A stretch of 64,000 bases of DNA, taken from contig JAOANU010000001.1 in the NCBI GenBank assembly GCA_034387635.1, forward strand, positions 310,001 through 374,000, written 5' to 3'. A program made the position numbers and the translations under genes. The DNA is from Rhodosporidiobolus odoratus (taxonomy: Eukaryota > Basidiomycota > Microbotryomycetes > Sporidiobolales > Sporidiobolaceae). The notes under the pieces are model-generated. The model was not told the origin of the DNA. It saw only the letters and a program-made list of their open reading frames with translations, and did no database searches. Positions 55,796-64,000 of this stretch are shown in pieces (positions within the stretch are counted from its first letter, which is position 1; every line of letters starts with the position of its first letter).

Positions 55796-57399
55796 CCCTG
55801 CCCCCTTCTGCCAGCAAGCTTGATATGCCCTTCATTGACAGCACAGTTAGGCTTCTACGAAGCCGAGGCGGTATACCCGCGAGTGGTCGTGCCAGCCGCC
55901 GCCTTCGACTTGACGGAGGAATACACAACGCTAGCCAGCAATGCGGGCGCTGTGATCGCCCTGTTAGTCCGTCTTCCACCTGACACGGGCCACCACAGGC
56001 TGGTTGCGCAGAGCAAGCCTAGGGCTGCAGGTGCGGGAATCCTTTCTCCGAGGCACATGGGGGTCCTGCGCGCTTCAACTCACTACTCGCTGCTCACACA
56101 GGGCTGTCCGCGAATACTCTTCGCCTCCTTTCTTGTCATGGCATGCGGCCGCTTGCAAAATTCAGTTTTCCTACGTATGGCCTGATAAGTCGCTGGCTCT
56201 GTACCGTCTTCCTCATCCTCAAGACTGACTCCGTTTTCGCGCTCGCCTTACCCCGTCAAACTCGCAAGTACGCCGCGCGAGGATATGGACCACGATGAAG
56301 AGGATGTACGGAGACTGCTCGACTGGGTCAAAATTGAGCGGGACGTGAACGGTCATGTAAGTCAGTAGTAGGTGTTACAGGGTCGCAGCCACGTCGCCTC
56401 ACTCGACTGACCAGCTTTGTCTGCAGCGCATACAAGGCTTCATAGACAGTCGATACATCATCACAGAGCCTCAAAAGGAGCCCAGCCAGGGACTCTTGTC
56501 GCAACCTGTGTACTTGAAAGGATCGCAACTGACATTTCCCACCGCACACAGTGTGCGACACCGCTCGTACACTATACATTATCATTGTGACCTCTCCTTG
56601 TCCCATCGCCCATCTACCTGCCCGCGGATCATTATTTCTTCTGCGCCGACCATGTGCTCGTCGACCTTTGCTACCCAAGGGTTCCGAGTCTGCCGACACA
56701 GCTCACCATGCGTACGGAGAAACCGTCCTTCATCTTGGTAAAACAACTCCTAAAGTTTGCAAACGAATGCATCAAGCCAGCAGACATGCGGAACCATCAT
56801 TCAATGTTTCTCGCGGCCTTGTGCATCCGTTTCCTCATAATCGGACCCGGAATCGTTGCGCGAGCGCCGCGAGCACATAGCCCACTTGCCATAACCGAGA
56901 CCGACTGGGATGGAGCCGTCATCATGCTTCTGTCGGATGCCTCTGATCACCGCGATATGAAGGAGGCGTTGAAGAACTGTCTGGGAGCAGAGAGAGCGGA
57001 GCGAATGGCGAGAATGCATCTGGAGCATTGTGCTGCAGGAAGGGCCGAGGAGACTTCTCAGTTGGACCAGATGACGCGCTAGTATCTTCAGGCGTTCAAC
57101 AAAGCGCTGGAATGGCTCAATGTGAGTCGTACATACTTGATTTCCTCAAGAGGAAAAATCGGCTGACCTTCTCAACTTTCGCTTTTACCCTTTCTCCATC
57201 CTGCAACAGCGCCCTTACCCTCATCACTCGATTATGAGACCGGTCTGGCGCATTCAAACTTCAGCCGTGTACTCACCGCCAGATCTCATGTAAACAGTCA
57301 AACCCTCGTCGATCTTCAACCAGTCCTCCGTTGCAACGGTCACTCGCCAAGGCGTTCGTACCACAGTCCAGGAGGCAAGCCGTGGGGATATCCGGCTAG
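55796..57399 (+). pseudogene. E, probably decaying member of the multicopy family
   Basis: All modules are detectable. M1: FDLTEEYTTLASNAGAVIAL. M2: GLSANTLRLLSCHGMRPLA. M3: AREDMDHDEEDVRRLLDWVK. M4: RIQGFIDSRYIITEPQKEPS. M5: YLPADHYFFCADHVLVDL, ILVKQLLKFANECIKPAD, MFLAALCIRFLII, TDWDGAVIMLLSD, YLQAFNKALEWLN. M6: RPYPHHS. M7: LQRSLAKAFVPQSRRQAVGI, stop at 57399. Two defects: the M1 frame is open from 55796 but has no in-frame ATG (the ATG at 55824 is in another frame). In M5 an in-frame TGA at 56588-56590 falls where D and F have Ser (LVHYTLSL then stop, versus VHYHLDVS in D). An unusual splice or upstream start exon could rescue it, but a pseudogene is more likely. Confidence 0.6.
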
Positions 57400-57706
57400 A
57401 TGTAGATGGAAGTTAGGGCGTTTGCATGATCACCGTCTTCATGCTCAGCCCCGACGCGGTTGTCCTTCCATTTCTCCCGTATGCTTTCCCCTCTCTGCTT
57501 CGAATGCATCCGCCTTGAGCAGCACGAATGTAGCAGCCGGCTTTGCAGCGTACGCAAACTTCGAACAATGACTATCCCCCTGCTCTTCGTACTCAGTTGC
57601 CGCGAGCGCTCGTCTGCTTCGCCGCGCCGGCCAGTTTAGACAACACGCTAGAAGGCTGTACACGATCTCGAAAGCTGCTACAACCCCCGGTTTCCCACTG
57701 ACACGG
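57400..57706. other. Tail-to-tail spacer, E / low-complexity nuclear protein
   Basis: Converging 3' flanks; nothing else seen. Confidence 0.5.
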
Positions 57707-60600
57707 TCACGAAGCCTCGTGCTTCTCCGTCCGCGTCTCGTTAGGGAACAAACTAAACACACTCCCAAAGACGGTCAACCTCGGTAGGAAGTAGTGATGA
57801 CCGTCCCCATATCTCTTCGCATGAGAGGCACCGACTAGGCTCGAGACATAGGCGCGGTAAGGTTGCTATCACAACCCGCATTAGCACAAGCAGTCAGCAA
57901 ACGAGGAGAAAGAGAGCGAGAGGGGAGAGAGTGGAAGAAGGACAAAGACGAACCTCAAACTCCCCCATTCCTCTAATCTGCTCCAACAAATCCATCCCTT
58001 TCTCTCCTCCTCCAAGTTCGCGTTCCCTCCGCTCGACTTCTTTCCTAGCTCTTCGAGCTTCTTCTCGTTGGTTGGCGAAGTAGAGGTCTTTTTCGGTATG
58101 CGAGAGTGAAGCGGTTGGGCTATTCGTCCCAAGTTGAAAACCATGGAGGTTAGAGCGGCCACGTATGAAGGACGGGGAAAGAGCAGGAGAAGAGAAGAGG
58201 AGAAAGGGAGACGGGAAAGCGTACTCTTTGTTCTCCCTCTTGAACGTCGTAGAGGAAGACTCATCCCCATTTCCTGCTTTATCCTTCCCTTTCTCCTTCT
58301 CCTTTGAAGCGAGCGAAGAAGAAGACGACCCAGACCCTCCAACCAAGGGTTTCTTCCTCCCTCCACCTCCTCCATCTCCTCCTCCAGGTGTAGACGCACC
58401 GCTCTGAGTCTGCAATAGCAGCGGCGACCGCAAGTACCAAACGAGACCAATGATAAGTACGCAACTCGTGAAGAAAGGGACAAGCGAGGGGCAGAGAAGA
58501 AAAGTCAAAACGTACCCCGCTCGCTCCACCAGCTCCACCCCCTCCTCCCAAAACATTCAAGATACTAAACCCCTTCTTCTTCTTCTCTTCCGCCTTCTCT
58601 CCTCCTGGTCCTTTCCCTCCTCCTGATCCTCCTCCTTTACCCGGCGTCCCCCCCTGACCCTGTCCCTGACCAGCACGCTTCAACGCGGAAGGATGTTTAC
58701 GAGAAGAGGGCAGTTGGGCGATCCGGTTTGGGTTGTTATCCTTGTCCTTGTGCTTCTCTTTGTTTGTTGCTGTTATTATTGCTGGAGTACTCGAGTTCGT
58801 GGTACTCGAAGGTGGAGGAGCGGAAGGCGCGGGAGGAGCGACACGAGATTTGCCTTTACCCTTTAACGATACCGCAGCAGACTCGTTGGTCTGCATCTGC
58901 ACGGGTGGCTGAGGTCGAGACTGAGACTCGGTACGAGGTGCCCCTGTCTCTGTCGCCGGCGCCGTCGCTATAGAGGTGGCAGCAGTAGATGCAGTTGGCA
59001 ATAGGGGTAGCGCAGACGTAGACGCAGTAGAAGGGGGAATGGGGGCCGTCATCGAAGGAGAAGAAGGATTCGGGAGAGGAGTAGAGAGAGGGAGTGGCAG
59101 AGGGAGGGCATCGACCGGAGCAGCAGGCGAAGGCGGAGCCCTCCCCGCTCTGCCACGCTCGCGCTGAGGGCGGGTCTTGCTCGTTTGCTCCTTGGCCACA
59201 CTCTCGGAGGCGGTGGGTGCGGGAAGTGTGGGGAAAGGAGAGGCGACCGCTACAGCAGGCGTAGATGCGGGAGGAAGAGGATTGGCAGGAGAATCGGGGA
59301 ACAATTCGGCTTCCAACCCTGCGTTGGTCTCCATGGCCGCTGGTGAGGGAGTCGGCGCCGACGTTGCTGGAGCTGAGGAAGTTACAGCAGCAACCGAAGG
59401 AGGAGGAGGTGGAGGACCGGGGAAGAGCTCATTGGCGAGTTGGCTAGAGGACGGTTGAGGGGCTTGTTGTGAGGAAGGTGGCGAGGAAGCGGCAGGGGGC
59501 TCGGATAGTACTGCTTGAGACTGGGTCTGCGAAGCCGGTGCAGCGGAATGTCCGGCAGTTGACGGAGTAAGCTCCGTCAAAGGTGAGAGATGCTCGACGC
59601 CTTCCATCGGCACCGGCGTCGGAATCGGCACCTCTTGAAGCTGCGGCGCGGCATCCACCTGCTGAGGCTGAGGCTGAGACTGAGTGGACGCAGGTGCAGG
59701 TGAATTCGAGAGCGGTGTAGGTCCCAAACTAGTCAGCCCCGAGTCGACGAGGGGAAGTGGGCTTGGAGCAGCGGGCGCGGGGGAATGGGAAGGGACGGCG
59801 AGAACACCTTTCGGTTTGATAAGGGTGCGCTTGGCGGGTGGATGAGGAGGGGGCGGAGGTCGGCGAGTCGAGGCGGCGGGACGGCGTATGGCGGCGGCTG
59901 GCGAAGGGGGCGGTTGCGGTTGAGCTGAGGGGGCGGCAGAAGATGAGGCGATGGGCCCGGCGTTGGCTAATCCTGAAGCGCTCGTGTCGTCTGGGGCAGT
60001 AGAGGCAGACGAGCCCTGCGCTCCCTCGGCCGCGTCCTCCTCCTCCGAATCGGCCACCTTGGGCGGCTTTTTCCTTGCCCCGGCCGTCGCTGCAGCCCCT
60101 CTAAGTGACGTCCGAGGTTTCCTCGCACTCGCAATTGCGCCAACTCCGAGTGCCACGTCCTTGACAGGCGAGGTCGACCTGGTCTGCCTGCGCGTTGTCG
60201 ATGCTGGGGTTTTCTTCGGTGCGGTAGAGGAAGTTGCGGGTCCTGGCGTAGCGACGGCGGGTGTAGGTTCTCCAGCAGGTCCAGTTGACTCGCGAGGCCT
60301 CTTTGCGGATGCACTAGGCCCTGGGACGGGCTGAATTGCGGGTGCAGGAGTAGCCGGAGTGGTGGTAGAGGTCGAGTCGAGTTTTTGTCTCTTGGCAGGC
60401 GGACCATTCGGGGAGAGGTGACCCGTGTCTACGTCTGAGAGGTCTGACGATCCGGCAGGAGAGGCTGCATAAGGCTCGAGTGTTTGCTGTGTCGGGAGAT
60501 GGGTCGGGGGTGGAGGGGGTGCATCTGCACTGTCGTAGGTGTAGACTGCGTGTGCTGCGGGTGGTTTACGTTGTCGCTTTGGTCGATCAGACATCTTCAT
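57707..60600 (-). CDS. Ala/Pro/Ser-rich nuclear-type protein, conserved C-terminus
   Basis: Unknown function. ATG 60600 (MKMSDRPKRQRKPPAAHAVY); a second Met is two codons later. The first exon encodes about 690 residues of Ala/Pro/Ser/Thr-rich sequence with basic spots (PAKRQKL, KRPRES, RKPRTSLRG). It ends in a Gly/Lys-rich stretch (KKKKGFSILNVLGGGGGA). Further exons: GASTPGGGDGGGGGRKK, then SPSFIRGRSNLHGFQLG and SLSHTEKDLYFANQREEARR with a charged helix ending LLEQIRGMGEFE. An intron with acceptor GATAG leads to a last exon: QPYRAYVSSLVGASHAKRYG, HHYFLPRLTVFGSVFSLFPN, ending EKHEAS at 57707. That last part is compact and looks like the conserved core. Basic motifs suggest nuclear location. 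It shares a promoter with the Snf2 ATPase gene. Family not recognised. Confidence 0.75.
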
Positions 60601-60718
60601 TGAGCGTGTGCAGAGAGAGAACGAGATGACGAGACTCTTTATAAATCTTTGTATTGAAGGGTTAGACAACAACAACTCGCTGCACTCTCGTGTTCAGCTG
60701 CAGGAGGCACTCGGTAGA
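60601..60718. promoter_or_regulatory. Bidirectional promoter, nuclear protein / Snf2 ATPase
   Basis: Only 118 bp between the divergent start codons. A run with TTTATAAATC (60639-60648) is a possible TATA-like element. Confidence 0.55.
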
Positions 60719-63700
60719 ATGGCTACTCCACAGTTAGCATCGGGTAGTACTCCCTCATCGGATACAGCATTGGCAGAACGCGCTCAGCAGGTTATCGGTA
60801 CGTTTCCCCTCCTCCTCCTCCTCTTCACCTGAAGTCAACCCGAATACCCTGACAACCTGCTTGCACTGTACACAGCCAGGGTCAAACAGCTCAAAGCAGA
60901 AGGTCACTCGATTGAAACAAGTCAAGAACTCGCAAAACTCACTCAATGGCTCTACTCGATCCAAATCCAACGATCAACTCACCCGACCGCTTCAACCTCA
61001 ACCGCACAACCTACCGTCGATTCTCCAGCCTCTCCTCCACCAGTGTCTTTCACCCCGCTCCAGTCCGCCACCCTCAAATGCCAGATCCTCGCCTTCAAAC
61101 TCCTCGCCCGCCAGCAACCCATCCCTCCCCAACTTCAGGAAGCCCTGTCCGCACGAGACAAGGCCCTCGAGTACACCGACAGGCTCGCAGACAAGGTGTC
61201 GGTCTCGATCGGAAGCTTGGCCGACGAGGATGCCGCGGCCACAAAGGACAGGAAGGAAGACAGGGAGAAAAAGCTGGCAGAGGAACCGCCCGTTGAAGAA
61301 GTCGAGGACAAGGACGCAGCGACCTACCCGTTCAACGCCTTCCTCTCTCCACTGGACATGCTCCGATCTTTCCAGTCCGGAACGCAGCAGGCCAGCGCCC
61401 GCTCCGGAGGCCGCCCCATCTTCATCCCGACTCTCCTCCCGACGGGCGGCATTGACGTGCAGTCCCTCATCGACGAGCGCAACCGCTTCATCTCCGCCCG
61501 TATCGCTCAGAGGAAACGCGAACTCGAATCCCTACCCTCCAACCTTAGCTCGAACGACCTGTCTTCCGTCCTTCCCTCTTCCTCTTCTTCGGCAGCGACT
61601 CCCGATTCCCTCGCCTCCGCCAAACTCCGCGCCCTCCTCGAGCTCAAGTCACTCTCCCTGCTCCCGCTTCAAACCTCGCTCCGTCAACGCGCCCTCCAAT
61701 CCCTCGCCCCCGCCGCCTCCCTCTCCCCCCACACCCTCGACCGTTCCCTCTTCCGCCGATCCCGCCGTCCAACCTCGACAATCCGCGACGCCACGCACCT
61801 CGAATCTCTTGAACAATCTCAAAAGAAAGATCGAGAACGTCGAGCGAAACAAAAACACCTCGATTACCTCTCTGAAATCACGGCTCATGGTCAAGCCCTC
61901 TCGGCCGCTCATCGAGGTCACCAGAGTAAGTTTACTCGGTTTGGAAAGGCGTTGCTCAAGTTCCATTCGGATGCTGAGAAGGAGGAACAGAAGCGGGTTG
62001 AGAGGGTTTCGAAGGAGAGGTTGAAGGCGCTCAGGGCGGATGATGAAGAGGGGTATCTCAAATTGATTGATACGGCCAAGGATACTAGGATTGCGCATTT
62101 GTTGAGGCAGACGGATTCTTTCTTGGATTCGCTTTCGGCCGCAGTGTTGGTTCAGCAACAGCATGCGCAGGATGCGGTGAATAAGGCGGCGGGGAAGGCG
62201 GCGGCGCTGGTTGAGGAGGAAGGAAACAATGGAGAGGACGAGCAGATTGACGAGTCTCGATTTGGGGCTTCGGCGGTGTTTGAGGATGATGCTGAGAAGG
62301 ATAAGAAGGGTGGGGAGGAGGGAGGTAAAGTCGATTACTACAATGTTGCGCATAGGATCAAAGAGAAGGTGGACAAGCAACCGAGTATTTTGGTCGGGGG
62401 CGAGTTGAAACCGTATCAGATCAAGGGGTTGGAGTGGATGGTTTCGTTGTATAACAACCATGTCAACGGGATTTTGGCCGACGAGATGGTGCGTTTCCTC
62501 CTCCTTCTCCTCCTCCTCCTTTTCCTCCTTCTCCTCTTCCTTCTCCTTCTTCTTTGACTGCCCTGTTGCCCGTTGCTCACATCAACCCTTCTCCCCATTC
62601 TACAGGGTCTCGGTAAAACTATCCAAACCCTCTCCCTGATCACCTACCTAATCGAAAAGAAACAACAACCCGGTCCCTACCTCGTCATCGTCCCCCTCTC
62701 GACCATGCCCAACTGGATTTCGGAGTTTGAACGTTGGGCGCCCAGTGTCAAAGTTGTTAGTTACAAGGGTACGCCTCAGCAGAGGAAGTCGGCGCAGTAT
62801 GAGATTAGGAAGGGGGATTTCCAGGTTTTGTTGACTACCTTCGAGTATATCATCAAGGTCCGTCTCACACTTCACTCTCACTCTCAGTCGCCTTGTCTCA
62901 TCTCGCTGGATGACTGAGATGGCGGTTCGTGTGTATGCAGGATCGCCCCCTCCTCTCCAAGACCAAGTGGCTTCACATGATCATCGACGAAGGACATCGC
63001 ATGAAGAACGCTCAGTCGAAGCTCAGTTTGACGCTTACCCAGTACTACTCGAGTCGGTACAGGTTGATCTTGACCGGTACGCCGTTACAGGTGCGTTAGC
63101 TTTCTTCGAGACTACTATCCCTCTGTGCAGCTTTCGCACGAGGCTGCAAGAGTGTTTCGAGTCCGAGGCTATGCTCAACGCTCGGCACTTTTTCTCTACC
63201 AGAACAACCTCCCCGAGCTCTGGGCCCTCCTCAATTTTGTCCTCCCGAAGATCTTTGGTTCCGTCAAGTCCTTCGATGAATGGTTCAACGCCCCGTTCGC
63301 CAACACCGGCGGTCAAGACAAAATCGAACTAAACGAAGAAGAATCCCTCCTCGTCATCCGACGTCTTCACAAAGTCCTCCGACCCTTCCTCCTCCGTCGT
63401 CTCAAAAAAGATGTCGAATCCGATTTACCCGACAAGGTTGAGAGGGTCATCAAATGTAAGATGAGTAGTTTGCAGGTTAAGATGACTAAGATGGTTAAGG
63501 AACATGGGGTTATCTTTACTGAGGCGGGCGGAAATGGAGCGGATGGGAAGAAGCAGGCGAGTGGGATTAGGGGGCTGCAGAATCAGATTATGCAGTTGAG
63601 GAAGGTGCGCTGCCTCTCCTTGTCCTTCTCTCTCTAAGCCATAGGTCCGTCTCGCTCACCCGTCCTTACCCGCAGATCTGCAACCATCCCTTTACCTTCG

Positions 63701-64000
63701 AAGCCGTCGAGCGGTCTATCGACCCGACCGGCGCGAACGACGCGACCCTGTATCGTGTCGCGGGCAAGTTCGAGATCCTGGACCGCATCTTGCCCAAATT
63801 ATTCGCGACGGGGCATAGGGTGTTGATGTTCTTCCAGATGACGGTACGTTTGTCCTATTACTACTGCCCATTCGCGATTTCGCTTCGCTTCGTCGAGCTG
63901 ACCACCACATCTCCCCCCATGCGCTCCCTTTCTCGACAATGCTCTTTCAGACCGTCATGACCATCTTCGAAGATTACCTCAACTTCCGCCGAATCGAACA
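60719..64000 (+). CDS. SWI/SNF-RSC type ATPase (Snf2/Sth1), 3' end beyond window
   Basis: Catalytic chromatin-remodelling ATPase. Start ATG 60719 ([20 protein letters not shown]). Intron 1 joins QQVI to [22 protein letters not shown] domain: [23 protein letters not shown] domain: [20 protein letters not shown] with [11 protein letters not shown]. The region before the ATPase has [20 protein letters not shown]. Motif I is split by an intron: ILADEM then [15 protein letters not shown]. Motif Ia: [24 protein letters not shown] box [15 protein letters not shown]; motif [12 protein letters not shown]; then [20 protein letters not shown] and [20 protein letters not shown]. The helicase C half begins [36 protein letters not shown] and runs off the edge. 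The bromodomain would lie outside. Basidiomycetes usually have one Snf2/Sth1-type gene, so the yeast orthologue is ambiguous. Confidence 0.93.

Noticed and set aside
36499..57399. BTB/POZ domain for the multicopy family
   Set aside because: Some segments (VHYHLDVSP, LITYADEL) faintly recall BTB strands and helices, but the core HxAH and following pattern are missing; not supportable without a profile search.
1..64000. tRNA, rRNA, CRISPR, transposase, viral or telomeric sequence
   Set aside because: Scanned by eye on both strands; nothing convincing. A tRNAscan and RepeatMasker run would be decisive.

Overview
The window is nuclear DNA of an intron-rich, fairly GC-rich fungus. Most genes are split by GT-AG introns of about 40-170 nt, coding frames are rich in Ser, Pro, Ala and Gly, and the gene set (DOCK-family GEF, HSA-domain SNF2 ATPase, Vps27 ESCRT-0, FAM72, BAR-SH3 protein, Zn2Cys6 factor) is basidiomycete-like. 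The style best fits a Pucciniomycotina red yeast (Microbotryomycetes, Sporobolomyces/Rhodotorula type). That placement is inference. I saw no rRNA, tRNA, CRISPR, transposase, virus or plasmid feature. Exon borders were deduced by eye from splice signals and reading phase, so CDS entries give whole gene spans including introns.

Layout, left to right. A Zn2Cys6 transcription factor runs off the left edge (1-2461, -). Family member A (4276-3004, -). A Ser-rich basic protein (7324-4712, -). A Rab7-like GTPase with a huge insertion (9582-7959, -). VPS27 (13015-10222, -), divergent from an Xaa-Pro aminopeptidase (13131-16657, +) whose introns carry long microsatellites. Family member B (17323-18762, +). 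A DOCK/Dck1-type GEF (27502-19427, -). FAM72 (29509-28132, -). A quiet stretch, then a CofD/YvcK-like protein (33849-31401, -), divergent from a BAR-SH3 Rvs167-type protein (34027-36112, +). Family array I (36499-41332, -). A histidine-phosphatase protein, a secreted protein, a coiled-coil protein with PPLVD repeats, a PSD2-type phosphatidylserine decarboxylase, WDR70 and a small Gly-rich membrane protein (41827-53370). Family array II (53755-57399, +). A nuclear low-complexity protein (60600-57707, -), divergent from a Snf2/Sth1 ATPase that runs off the right edge (60719-64000, +).

The most unusual content is a multicopy gene family that I cannot match to any known domain. Seven loci are in the window: A, B, C0, C1, F, D and E. 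Five of them lie in two opposed arrays flanking a 12-kb block of ordinary genes. Members share seven ordered modules, mostly one per exon. M1 is the N-terminal segment, often after a start of MPHA, with a core like TLASNAGAVVEVFDRL. M2 is like GLTALAIRFLSF. M3 is like YPVEIAIQPRDN followed by a charged helix. M4 is like GFFAACYIATEP. M5 is a long helical part with (F)RAGLC and HDWDDAISLLV motifs. M6 is a very short exon with [R/C]-x-Y-P. M7 is a C-terminal basic signature like SLAKSFMPQARR. C0 is a 5'-truncated fragment and E looks like a decaying copy, so the family appears to be turning over by duplication and decay.

The other genes are mainly cell housekeeping: endosomal traffic (Vps27, Rab7-like), actin and endocytosis (DOCK, BAR-SH3), lipid synthesis (PSD), chromatin (Snf2, and possibly its divergent neighbour) and proteolysis.
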